Shown here in pieces: positions 44,742 through 57,900 of a stretch of DNA of 64,000 nt. The stretch covers positions 1 through 64,000 of the forward strand of contig JAEERY010000028.1 in NCBI GenBank assembly GCA_016286035.1, written 5' to 3'. Each line of letters begins with the position of its first letter. Position 1 is the first letter of the stretch. The translations under genes were made by a program, and so were the position numbers. Source of the DNA: Lachnospiraceae bacterium (GTDB lineage Bacteria > Bacillota > Clostridia > Lachnospirales > Lachnospiraceae). The notes under the pieces were generated by a model. That model was not told the DNA's origin and made no database searches. It worked only from the letters and a program-made list of their open reading frames with translations.

Positions 44742-45782
44742 ATGAATAAGAGAAAAAAGAAGATATGGATTCGTGTGACGGCGCTATTTATGGTCTTGAC
44801 CATGGCAGTCACGTACTGGGCAGGGACGGTTACAAGCATAAAGATCTCTGCGGCAGAGACCAATGAAGCCATGAAATACCTGGCCGAAAACACGGAGTAT
44901 ATAAATCAAAAGAGATCGGAGAGGACCTGGAACCTGATCCAGACGCTCAAAGGAACGGACGATCTGAACGACTGTTACCTGACAGCGAGCATCTATATCG
45001 GATCTGCTAGGTACGAAGAAGCACTCACCTATATCAAAAAGAGCTTGAAACTGTGTAGCCCGACAGAAAGACCTGAGTTTTACACAGAGCTCTTAACCAA
45101 GAAAGGATGTCTGCTGACTCTGCTGGGACAGAACGAGGAAGCCTTGGAAACACTGGATCTTGTGACATACAGAGATCCTCAGGCGGCGGATGTTTATCTG
45201 GTAAAAGCTCAGATCTATTTTGAACAGAACAACCTGGAAAAACTTGCTGAGACATCAGCACAGTATCTGGAAGTTGTACCTGATGATGTAAGCGTGAGAA
45301 TAACATACCTGCAGACGCTGGCAGCGCTTGATATAGTGGATGAAGCAAAGAAGCAGGGACGGATAATAATCGAAGATGCCTCGGCAGGCACGGGAGCGAA
45401 GGATGATGCATATCACATACTCGCGATGCTGGCATTAAGAGAAGAGAACTTCAAGGAAGCACTAAGAAACCTGCAACAGGTTAAGGATACAAAAGAGAAG
45501 TATCCGGATGTGAATTACGACATCGGAGTTTGTCAGATGTCAAAAGGAGAATTCGATGAGGCTATCGAATACTTCACAAGATCGATTGAACAGGATTACA
45601 ACAAACAAGGGTGTTACTACTCAAGAGGCGTATGTGAGTTTTCAAATGACCCGGTTGATTATCAATCAGCATATTTCGATCTGCTAGCTGCAGTCGAGTA
45701 CGACGAAGAAGACAGGGATGAAGAAACGGCAGCTTTGGCAGAGTCAATACTGGAACAGGCATACAAAGTTATCGAAGAATAA
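44742..45782 (+). CDS. Secreted tetratricopeptide-repeat protein
   Basis: 346 residues. A basic start (MNKRKKKIW), a hydrophobic segment (about 10-30) and SAA before ETN predict a signal peptide, or an N-terminal anchor if it is not cleaved. The rest is helical TPR units: YEEALTYIKKSLKL, NEEALETLDLV, FKEALRNLQQV and FDEAIEYFTRSIEQ. TPR arrays bind partner proteins. The AAGGG/AAGAAG RBS precedes the ATG. The giant protein gene begins 118 bases later without an intervening terminator, so the two are probably one operon and may interact outside the membrane (inference). Confidence 0.88.
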   Translation: MNKRKKKIWIRVTALFMVLTMAVTYWAGTVTSIKISAAETNEAMKYLAENTEYINQKRSERTWNLIQTLKGTDDLNDCYLTASIYIGSARYEEALTYIKKSLKLCSPTERPEFYTELLTKKGCLLTLLGQNEEALETLDLVTYRDPQAADVYLVKAQIYFEQNNLEKLAETSAQYLEVVPDDVSVRITYLQTLAALDIVDEAKKQGRIIIEDASAGTGAKDDAYHILAMLALREENFKEALRNLQQVKDTKEKYPDVNYDIGVCQMSKGEFDEAIEYFTRSIEQDYNKQGCYYSRGVCEFSNDPVDYQSAYFDLLAAVEYDEEDRDEETAALAESILEQAYKVIEE

Positions 45783-45900
45783 ATATACAAAAAATATTCA
45801 AAAAATATTCAAAAGACACAAAGCAGTTTGAATCGAAGATATGAATAAGAATCCCGGATTGCAGATGCGATAGATGCAGAAGGGAAAAGGAAGAGTTGAT

Positions 45901-48900
45901 ATGAAAAAGAGATTAGTTAAGTACATGATGATGACAATTATCGTCTTCACACTGGCGGGCACAAGAGCATATGCCGCAGAACCTTCAGGAGGTGCTGGAC
46001 AACAGCAGCAGGCTGAAGAAGATGATGATGAAGATGAAGAAGATGGAGACGGGGATGTGGAAGATGATCCCGTAGAACCCAACGAAGGTTCAGCATCCAT
46101 TATCGAGCATGGTTATGGACCTGCACCTGTAGCAGGAGTAGATCCTAATACAACTTTAGTCAACAAGCTTGATAAGTTCTACGATGCGAACAAGAAAGAG
46201 ACGGAAGCTGATCTCACATTCGACAATGATCTTCCGGTGATCACAATGGAAGAGACATTCGCGGAGAAGGATGGATACGAAGTTGATAACAACGGAGTTA
46301 CTATTCCGAAAGCTTCACCTTCACCAAAGGCGAATGCAACAGCTACTCCCGGTGCCACAGCAGCAGCGTCACCTTCACCTAAGGTAACAGCGGCACCCAC
46401 AGCGGCTTCATCAGAGAGCTTGAGATTTTATAAGGTAAATCCAAACGCAGATCCAAAAGATGTCAAATTCTATGTCGAAGGAGAGGAAGTCACTCTTGAA
46501 GACGGAGATAAGTTCATATTTGAAGGAATAGATAAGACTAATAAACCGGTAAGAAAAGAAGAAAATGTAGACGATGAAGGAAAGACCACTGTTGTTTACA
46601 TAAGGTCTACAGAATCTGAATCGCACAACGCACTGGAAAAAGCAGTTACAAAAGCACTTGGTTCGATAGATTCTAACAGCCGGTTTGTAACGATCAGAGT
46701 TAGTGAAGGCGAGTACGATGGTGACCTAAACATAACATCTGATATGGTGACCAACAAAAACGTACCTGATGATTTCACTCTCTACATATTAAATGAGAGT
46801 TCATACAATCCGCTGACTGAAGAAGAGGTCAAGGCAGGAAAGAAATTCATTGATAAGGATTCGATAAACTCAAAAGCGGATGGAGAAGCAAGAGTAAACG
46901 GTAATATTAATATAGAAGGAATCAATGTAGTACTCGCAGGTATCTATCTCTCACTAGAGAATACGGTCAAGGTAAAGAACGCGGCGTTCACCTACTATGG
47001 TTCAAGTGATGATGACAAGATAAATATAGAAAGAGCCTGTGACGATAAGGAAGGCGGTAAGTACAAAGAATACGGATTCAAGATAGACACCGGAGAAGGA
47101 AATGACGAGATAGTCTATTCAGAAGCGACACACATCGACGATCTGGATATATCGACCGGAGATGGTAATGATGAAGTAACGATTACTAACTCAGCCGGAA
47201 ACGCACCTGACAGATCATTACTGCCGGCAAAGAAGATGAAGGTGGATCCGGATGATGCGACCAAGCAGATCGAGAAGCGTCCGACAGTCAATACCGGAGC
47301 AGGAGAAGACATCGTAAATGTTAATATCGGAATAGCTCAGGTTCTTGGCGAAGATCGAATCCTGGACATCCTGATGGATGATGACTTCGACACATTGATC
47401 TTAGTAGGAAAGCTTGATGGTGATGGAAGCAAAAACTTAGTCACACCTGAATTGATCAATGGAGTCAAGAATTATACCATCGATGTTAAAGAGTCCGGAC
47501 ATAACATGCTTCATATACATACCGAAGCAGAAGACCTTACGGACGAACTTGAGAACAAGCCGACCATAGATGTAACGACCGATAAGATCCACGGTGGTGT
47601 GTATGTGGCAGAGAACTCATTCACGAACTACAAATTTGATCCTAAGATGTTCGAGAATGCTGGATACAGAAATATCAGAGTCGGTGGAGAACCTTACTTT
47701 GCAAAAGTTCTTATCGAAGGAAAAGATTTCACGATCTATAACTTCGATGCAGGTAAGCTGGATGTCAAGATCACGGGTAAGCAGATCACGATCGGAGACG
47801 AGAAGACAGCATACAGTCTCAAGGGTAAGCTGATCGGTATATATGCAGATGATGCTGACTCGAGTGAAACGGCAGATGCGGTCAAAGAGTTCGCTCCTAA
47901 TATACCTGGACTTCATGCTGAACTTAACTTTGGATCATGCGACCTTATAACAAATGCATGTATCTATGTAAAGAAGGCAGCAAGTGTGATAGCAAGTAGC
48001 ACGATCGAGATGTTCGCCACCAGTACACAGAACAGCACACTTAAGATCAGTGCTCTCGGTTCAAGTATTCAGATGCCTCTGGCAATTAAGCTCGGAAATG
48101 CCAAAGTCACAATAGATGGAACAGTTACTGCTAAAGGAGCAGTGGAGATAGCTTCTACTTCTATTATTAATATAGAAGCAGACAGTTCGGGACTTGCAAA
48201 GTACTACGTTCCTTTCTCTGTTATAATAGCGATCTCAAATGCTGAGACAACTCTTTCGTCTACAGGTACGATCAACTCAGGAGCAACAACTTATCTGACA
48301 AGTAAGACTGATGTCAGGACAAATGCACTGTCAACTGTAGGTAAGCTTCCTTTCTCACTTGCACTCAGTGTTGTAAGTGTTGACTCACATGTTAATGTCG
48401 AAGGTAACATTTTCTCTGAGTCGGGTGTAGAGCTTCTCGCAATGGGTGATTCTGATATCACAACTCAGTCAAGAGAAAAGGCTCCTCAGACAACAAAGAC
48501 TACGATCAGTGTGACAAATGAAAGAGCTGGTCAGTCTTCAGGTCAGAGTGTGTCTGGTACAAGAGGCGGAAACACTTATGGCGGATTCTTTGCTGTAGCA
48601 GTTGTACTTCAGGATGTCAAAGCAAGTGTGACCGGTGATGCAAAAGTTAAGGCTGGCGGTGAGATTAAGATTGACAGTAAGTCTAACGAGAAGGTTACTA
48701 CCAATGCTGTATCTGCAACGGCAGGTGCGGATTCCACAACAGGAGAATCTCAGACAGCTGAAAGTATAACAGATGTCATAAATGGAATCCTTGACAGCAT
48801 TACGACAAATCCTGTATTCAGTAACTTCTTAACCATAAGTGAGACAGTTGGTAAGACCAGTCTTTCCAATCTGTTAAGCAAAGCGACCAAGAAGACAGCT

Positions 48901-51900
48901 GGCGGACAGTTTGATATCACATTTGATAATGACTCTACAGGTACTATCACAGCACCTGCAAAAGCTAATGCCGGTGAGAAAGTTACGATCCGTCTTGTGC
49001 CCAATGAGGGTTATACAATCGGAGCAGTAGGATATCATTATACGAAAGAAGATGGTACATGGGGTTCTGTAACTGTAAAGCAACCTAATGATACTGCAAC
49101 TTCAAGTGATATAACTATAACAATGCCTAAGTCAGCAGTTAAGTTTGTTATAACTTTCCGTAAGCTGGCTAAAGATGAGCAGCCTGTAACAGTTGAGACT
49201 TCTTCTATAAGTAATAATGCGGGTATAGCAGGCAGCACTCAGGCAGCGACCAATGCAGGTTCAGAACCTTTTGTTGCTCCTACATATGTAGATAAGTATA
49301 AGGTAAAGGCAGAAGGTACTACACAGCAGGATACTCAGAATAACAACGGCGGCAATAACGGCGGCAATAACGGCGGCAATAACGGCGGCAATAACGGCGG
49401 CAATAACGGCGGCAATAACGGCGGCAATAACGGCGGCAATAACGGCGGCAATAATGGCGGCAACAATAACAATAACCAGAATACACAGGCAGAGCCTGTG
49501 CATGGTAAGGTTAGTATAGACACTCCTTATGCTGACAAGGATCAGCAGGTACTTGTACATGTTAATCCTGACAAAGGATATGTTATAGAGAGAGTCTATG
49601 CAAAATATAAAGAAGGTAATGCTGATAAGACAGAAGAGATAGCAGCAGACAGTGCTGGCAGATATATCTTTACGATGAAGGCATCAGATGTTGTATTTGG
49701 TGCTTCATTCAGTGGTGATTCATCTGCAGCAGGACAGGGAAGCACAGGTTCTTCTTCTATGAAGAAAGGACAGGTTGTCGGTGCTATAGCTGTTGCATTT
49801 GTTGAGAATGAGAACAATGCGTTCATAGCTGTCAGCAATAAAGGGTATGTTAAGACTGATTCACAGTTGAGCATCAATGCAGAAGCATCAACTTCTAACA
49901 ATTCAGTTGCTGATGCATCTCCGATTGAAAGACCTGAGGCTATCACAACTAACAGTCTTGGCTCAACAGCTATTGCTGAGGTTACTGATGAATATACAAC
50001 AGCATATACTAAGGAAGTAGAACTTGGCACATATGGTAAGAAGCAGGTCGTAGTAGATGCTCTTGTTAACGGAAAAGTAGAATTTAAAACAAGTTCAGTA
50101 GGCTCTAAAGGACCTGAGTATAAGTTTGAAGTTAAAGCAAGAGATGGCTTTAAGATCACGAAGATCTGGTACGAATATGAATACACAGATTCTAATGACA
50201 ATAATAAAGTAAAGAAAGCAGAAAATGTTAAGGTGGTTGAGCCTAGCAAACAGAATGCTTGTACAACTATCGATTACAACATAAATGCTGAGGGTATTGC
50301 TGATGCTGCGCTCTCTGCTTGGGGAGGCGCTAAGAAGATAACTGTTCATGCTACATTCGAGAGAATGGAGTATCTGATATCTCAGGCAACTGGTTCTAAC
50401 TACTCATTTACCGCAGAAGGATCAGGATCTTCTTCAGGTAATAATGGCAGAGTGGACAAGGCAAATGCATTATATGGCAGTATAGTTACAATAAATAGTA
50501 TACAGGGACATGTATCAAACACAACTCAGGATTACACGAATAAGAATATCGCACTCGTTGTTAAGACTAAGAAAGATGACAAGGAAATAGAGGTTATTCC
50601 AGACAATGAACATGGTGGATTCCAGTTCCTTATGCCTGCGGATGATGTGGTTATTTCATTCCGTGCAAAGGGTGTTACAGTAATCTTATTGGATGCAAGC
50701 TTATCAACAGAGGTTAATCCTGATCCTGCAACAAGTGCGTTCAGTCTTGGAGATTACACGGATGGAGCAACCGGTAAGGTAGCAACAGTTACAGGTAAGG
50801 TTGACAAGGGTGACAGTGTCAACGTATTTATTTCGCAGACTGCCTATGATTCTGGTGCTAAATACGATTTGGTGCTTGAAGGATACCATTCAACTTCAAA
50901 TAATGGAAAAACATATTATACAAAGATTGAAAATATTGAAGAGTTTAAAGCAACAGAAATAACTCTTAATAATGGTATTTACACATTCAAGGTACCTGCA
51001 AGTCTTGGATCTGGAAACAATACAATAGATACTATTTTTGTCAGATACTCAACAAATAAGAGTAAGGCAAATAGTGTTGTTGTCAAGGCAACAGCAACCG
51101 GAGCAGCAACAACTACAACACCACCTACGAGTGGTGGTACAACCACACCTCCTACACCTGCACCGCTTACATCTGTGAGCAATACTGCACAGGGAAGCAT
51201 CTCCGCAACCAAGGCTGTAGATGATGGTGAAACTATATATATAACTGTTAATCCTTTTGAGGGATACTATCTCAAGAAGGAAACTCTTAAGATTACATTT
51301 ACATATGCTGATGGTTCTCAGGGAAAATTTGCTGTAGGTATGAATGATAATGCGGCATATTATTACACACTTCCTCAGAACATGAAGGCACTGGCAACAG
51401 GTGCAAATGCGACCCCTATATTAATAGAAGGAACATTTGCAAAGAACAGGGGTGGTGTGCATACAACCCAGAAGACCACATTCTCTGCCGGTGTCGGTGT
51501 TGATGTGGCTATAACAGAGCATACAAACAACGCATATATCGAGAGTGGTCTTATTGAGGCATTTGGGCTTTGCATTAATTCTGAGTCAAAGGGCATTGCA
51601 TCAAGTGCTGAATCAAAAGCCGGATATTCAGAAGGCGATATCGGTGTTGCAGGTGCTATTACAGTTCACATTGTAAGCGCATCTACAGAAAGCTATATTT
51701 CTAAAGAGAATACAACGATTATATTGAAGGGTGGAGACCTCAAGGTTACTTCATCTTCTAATGGTGTTGCTTACACAACAAACGCAGAAGGATCAAGTGC
51801 GGAAGACGCGGCTAAAGCTTCTAACTTTGGTGTTGGTGCAGGAATTGCAGTAGCAGTACTTGGTACAGATACAGTTGCTTACATTCCTGACGGAGCAAAT

Positions 51901-54900
51901 GTTTCACTTGAAAATGAATTTGTTGATTTTGGATCAGTAGAAGTAAAAGCAGAACAGGATATCAATGAAGCTATGGTAGCTAAGGCTGGATCAGCCGGAG
52001 GTACTTCTATTACTCCTGTCCTCGCACTTACAGTTTCTGCTGCAACTTCAGAAGCTTTTATCGGTAAGACCAAGATGACCGAGATCAGAGCTGAAGAGAT
52101 CATTGTTGAAGCAGTTAACAACATAAACAGACAGATGACAGCAAATGCTTCTGCAGCAGGCGACAGTGTAGGCCTTGGTGGATCATTTGCGATATCAGTA
52201 CTTAATGACAATGCAACAGCAAGCTTAAAGAACAGTGTAGCTACTAAGAATCTTTCAGTTAAGGCTGTTGGAAGAAGCTCACTTAAGTCAACATCTCGAG
52301 CAGGAGCAAAAGGTGCCGGTACTCCGGAAGCAGGAGAAGAAGGCAATGACTCCGGGGATCCTGCCTCGGGTGGCAAACAGGAGAGTAACAGTAAGAGCGA
52401 ATCGGATCAGCAGGCTGATAATGCTCTGACAGGAGCAACAAGGCTTTCAAATGGTAAAAACAGAGGATTGTCAGGCAATCCTACAATGGCAAAGAGCAAT
52501 ACAAGAGAGGGCGCACAGACTGATGAAGGTAGCGTCTCTGTTGCTGCTGCATTCGTACTGAATGTAATGGACAATGAGAGTATTGCTTATATAGACGGAG
52601 ATATCTCTGTTGAAGCAACAGGTAAGGTATCTATTATCGCTAACAACGATACAGATGCTGCAGTATACGCGAACGCAAGTGCTACAGAATCCAGCGTCGG
52701 TGTTGGTGTCGGTGTTGCTGTCAATATCGTTGAATATCACAATAAGGCATACATCGGCAAGGTAGTTATCGAAGCTGATGAACTCGAGCTCCTTGCAGAG
52801 ATGTTTGATGATGGTTCAGAAGGCAGAAAGACTGCATATGATAAGGCTAAGGAGAAGGATAATGCAGAGAATAATATCCTTAAGGTCCTTATCACAAAAG
52901 CGATGACAAAGGCTATCGATGAAGCGATCGATAAGCTTGACGCTGAAGCAAGATATGGAAAGACTGTTGCAAAAAAACTTGGTGATTTTACAACAGATAT
53001 AGTTTCTGAATTTGTTGGTGAATTCCTTAAAGTTATAGCTAATGAAGTTGGGCTTGGAGGATTCCTGTCATCTGATATCGAAGCTAAACTTGCAGATTTC
53101 AAGAACAATGCAGGTCAGAAGTTTGGCGATGCTGCAATGGGAGTTCTTAAAGATGTCGTATTAGCATATTTCCTGGAAAAGCTTCAGGGTATGGAGAATA
53201 CGCTTCTTATGAATGCGCAGAACAAGGTAACAAATACTACCGTTGTATCTGCTCCTACTCAGACTCAGACACAGAATGGTGAACAGAACAAGAAACTCAG
53301 TCAGACAATCAATGCTAAGCTCGATAAGATCACTGATCCCACTACAAAGGCACAGGCTAAAGCAGATCTTAAGACGTTATCTCTCAATGCACTTGAGAAG
53401 TTCCTTAATGATTCGTTTGAGGGCTTAGTTGATGTAACACAGCTTAAGCAGTATATCATCAACTGTTCTAATAACGGATTACTTCCGAGTATACAGGAAT
53501 CATTACTCAAGGCTCTTCGTGATGCCGGTGCAGCTGTTACAGAAAGTGCACTTGATTCGTTGTCAGACTGGCTTAATGCGCCGGTAGTACCGGAGGATGA
53601 TAAGCCTACGCACAGGTTTACAACGCATGCGATCTCTGGTGCAGGTGCCACAGATGTAGGTATAGCAGGTAGTGCTGCAATAGCAATAATAAATGGCGAT
53701 TCAGTTGCATTCATAACAGAGATTGATGCTGACGATGTTGATAAGTATACAATTAATGTAGCTAAGGGACTTGTATTAAATAGCAAGAATTCTCAGTATG
53801 TCGATACAATAGCGACAGCAGCAGTAAATGCTAAAGGCGAAGCAGACAAGAACCTTGGAGCAGCAGGAAATGATGCTGCGACTCCTGCTCAGACTGCAGC
53901 TAAGTCAAAGGTATATGATGAGGGTATTACTACAATCGCTCCTACAACAAATGGTGTAGTAAAAAATGTAGAAGTTACCAGAAAAGGAACTGAAGCTACT
54001 TTAGGAACTGGCGCTGAAGCGTTTAAGCATCAGGAAGCCGATATCGTAATTACTGTTCAGGCAAACCCTGGATATAAGGTTACCAGTATAAAACTGTATG
54101 CAAAGAAGGGAGAGACAGCTGTTGAGGGTACAACAAGAGAATTCCCTAATCCCAATATTTCAAATGAAAATAAATTCAGTGTGGATTACGGTTTTATTCC
54201 TACAAAGGTTGCTCCTGTGGATGGAACAGCTTCAACTCAGCCTGTTCTTGTCATAGAAGTAACATTTGATTATATTGCAGGTGAGAAGCTTACATTCAGT
54301 ACAGAGAATCCTAATAATACAGATCATACATATACAGTAAAGAACAGCGATTCAAAAGATATAGGAACCTACAAGATCGAAAAGGATGGAGAAACAACCG
54401 GATCAGCAGAAGGTACAACAACACCTAAGGTTGAAGTTAAGAGTGGTGATAAGCTTAAGGCAGGAACAAAAGTATATGTAACCGTAACGCCTAAGAACGT
54501 ACCCAAGGAAGGTGGCGGCACTCAGGAATATGTTCTCGATAAGATTACAATATCTTATAAAGCACTTGGCAATATCGACAAGACTATATCTGTAACGACT
54601 ACAGTAGAGGCAGCAAAAAATGCAGGCAAGAAAAAGAAAACAGGTTCTACACCTACACCGACACCTGCAACACCTACATCTACAGTATATTATTTCGTTA
54701 TGCCTGAAGTATTCCAGGATGGAACGACAGGGGATAGGGAAGTTAAACTTAATGTAACCTTTAAGGTTAAACCTACGCCTCAGAATCCTGAAACACCGCC
54801 CACTCCTCCCGCAGGCGGAGGAGCAACAACCGCTCAGGGTACGAGTGTTGGTGTTGGTGCATCATTCGCATTCAGCTATGTAAACAGGATTCAGACTGAA

Positions 54901-57900
54901 GATAATCAGAAGGAAAACGGCGGTGGCTATGATGTCTGGAAAGATGTAGAGAATAAGGATGATATCATAACTTCCGGCGCTGTTATCGGCAGCAACAGAA
55001 AGATAACTGCCGGTACGCTTACCATGTCAGCAATAGCTGATAACAGAGTTGAGACAACAGCAGTAGCCGGTTCAGATCCTTTAAATCAGAGCGGTACTGA
55101 GAAAGCAATGGATGTTGCGTTTGATGCGGCAGTAGCTATCGGACTTGTAAACAACATTGCAAGAGCAGTTGTATCAAAAGATGTTATCATTTCCACAGGA
55201 AAGGATATATACGAAAAAGAAACAAAGATTGAAAAAGATGATAAGGGCAATGAGACTGAAAAGGTATATGATGTCTTAAAGGCTCTTGGAGCAGGCATAA
55301 CAGCAGAAGCTAACGGCAAGACTCTTTCAAGCTCAAGCGGATTTGCTATCGGTGGATCGACAGCAGTAGGTGCTTCAGCAGCTGCGAATATCACAGAATC
55401 ATCTGCGATCGTTCAGATGGATGGAAAGATCACATCAGAAGGTTCAGTAGTGATCTATGCTCATACATTCAACAAAGATGATGCATATGGCATAGCAACA
55501 GCTATGGGTGCTGATATGCAGAGACATCAGCAGGGACTTAATGCCGGAGAAGAGACTACGTCAAATGTTCTGAATGGTAAGTACCCTTCGAGCCAGAAAG
55601 CAACATCAAAGGGTGGCGGTGCAGGTACACCTGATTCACCTGACACTACAGGAAAGACTGATACCAAGGGTGCTGCTGAAACCGGTAAAGCTCCAAGCTC
55701 TACAGGTGGAAACAAGATCCAGGTAGCAGCAGCAGTAGCACTCAATTATACATCTCATGCTGCAAAGGCTCTTGTTAACGGAATCATCAATGCCGATGCA
55801 GTAAAGGTTACGGCAGAGAATAACTGCAACTTCAGAACCAGAGCAACAGCTGAGACAGTTACATTGGCACAGAGTGATTTCTCTGTAGCAGCAGCTATCG
55901 CTATATCACTTAACAAAGATACAGCAAAAGCTATAAACAATGGCACTATCATTGCAACAGGTGATAAGAGCAAATCACCAAACTACAATACTGAAGAAGA
56001 TGTAGAGATAATGGCAGGTGATGTTATCGTTCAGGCTAACCTTACAGCCAATATGGATGACATCTATCGTGGAACGCTTGGTGCGCAGGCAGTTGCAGGT
56101 GCTATAACAGGTACTAATTCAAAGTTCACAGTAAGCTTTGCGATATCTATTCTCAGATCAAATGTAGAGACACTTGCAGAACTTACAAAGAACAGTGTCA
56201 CCAAGGCAAATGAAAATCTGCTCGTATCAGCAAATGATAAGACAAAGCTTGCTGTTAGAGCAGGTGGCGTAAGCATAAGCAAGGGTACTTCAATGGGTAT
56301 GGGTGCATCATTTGCACTTATATATGCTAACAATCTCATTGAAGCTATCGTTGAAGATGATGCAAAGGAAGTAGAAGGAAAGAACGTAACAGTAGAAGCC
56401 ATCAAAAAGCGTGTGGATATCAGTGACTTCCATCTTTCTCTTGATCAGCATGCTCTTATGACTGATTCAACAGGATTGGCTGATGGTACATATACTCCTG
56501 GTATTTTGGATTACAAGAAGGATTCGTCAGGCTCAGGTTATCAGGTGACGATCAATATAGATTCATCTACTTTGGTCAACTCACTTGATCTGCTCAACTT
56601 CCTGTCATCTACGAACTACTATGCAGAAGCTATAGCAGGATCTATATCATCAGGAGCATCTACCGATGCTTCTATAGCAGGTGCGTTTGCACTCATATTC
56701 GGTAACAATAAGACAAAAGCATATGTCGGAAAGAATGTAAGAGTAACAGCTAAAGAAGATATAAAAGTTGATGCTCAGACCAATACAAATGCGAGACTTA
56801 TCGCAGGTTCGCTCAGTGCAGCTCCTTCTAAGATCGGTATAGCACTTACAGTAGGTGTTATCGGTAAGGCGGGAAGCAGCAGCGAAGATCTTTCAGGCAG
56901 ATGCGATGAAACAATAGCAGAGGTTGCTGATAATGCGATCCTCAATGCAGGAAAGAACATAATAGTATCAGCTCTTAACAAGGCTGATTACATGTCAATA
57001 ACGATCGGAGCGTCTATCTCTACACTTGCATCAGGCGGTGCAGCACAGGTAGGCGGAAGTCTGAATGTTATAGATATGGAAAACAAAGTGCTCACAAGAG
57101 TTGGAAAGGGAGCACAGCTTACCGCTGGAGAAGATGTTGAGATCACAGCTAAGGATGATGCATGGCTTCTCATAGTACCGATCGGTGCTGCAGTGGGTGG
57201 CGGAGTTGCTGCAGGAGTCAGCTTGGCAGCAATCATAACAGAAAGCATAGTAAATATCGTTGTTGATAATGGCGCGAAGATAATTGCAGGCGGAGACATC
57301 AACATCAAAGCATTGTCTGAGATGTGGCTTCTTAACACTGTAATAGCAGGAGCTATCAATACTGGTTCAAGCGGTGGAGCAGTAGCAATACCTGTCAGCG
57401 TACTTGTAAGTAAAGAAGTTATCACTACTGAGATCAGAGATGCAGTACTTACAGCTGAGAATGATATCAACGTATTATCTTCATCAGATAACAAACTTTT
57501 CACAGCAGTACTTAGTATCGCAGCAGGTGGTCAGGTGGCAGTTGGAGCTTCTTTGGCAGTTCATGTATTTGACCGCGAAGTACTGACATGGATTTCAGCC
57601 GGATCTAAGCTTACAGCTAAGAAGGGTTCTATCACAGTAGCATCTTGGGGAGATGATACAGCAGTAACAGCTGTACTTGCAGCCGGCATATCTCCTTCAG
57701 GAGCAGGCGCTTCAGGTTCTATACCTGTAATAGTAAATGACAGTGAGATCAAGACAGTTATCGAAGGTACAGATGCTAGCCATAAGACAGAGCTTACAGC
57801 TGGCGATTCTATCGCGATATACTCTGATCTTGATTCTACTAATATAATCGCAGCAGGTGCTATTGCAGGCGGATCAAATGCCGCTATCGGAGCAACTGTA

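Noticed and set aside
49345..49467. Tandem 12-bp repeats considered as a CRISPR array
   Set aside because: The units are contiguous with no spacers and lie in frame inside a coding region.
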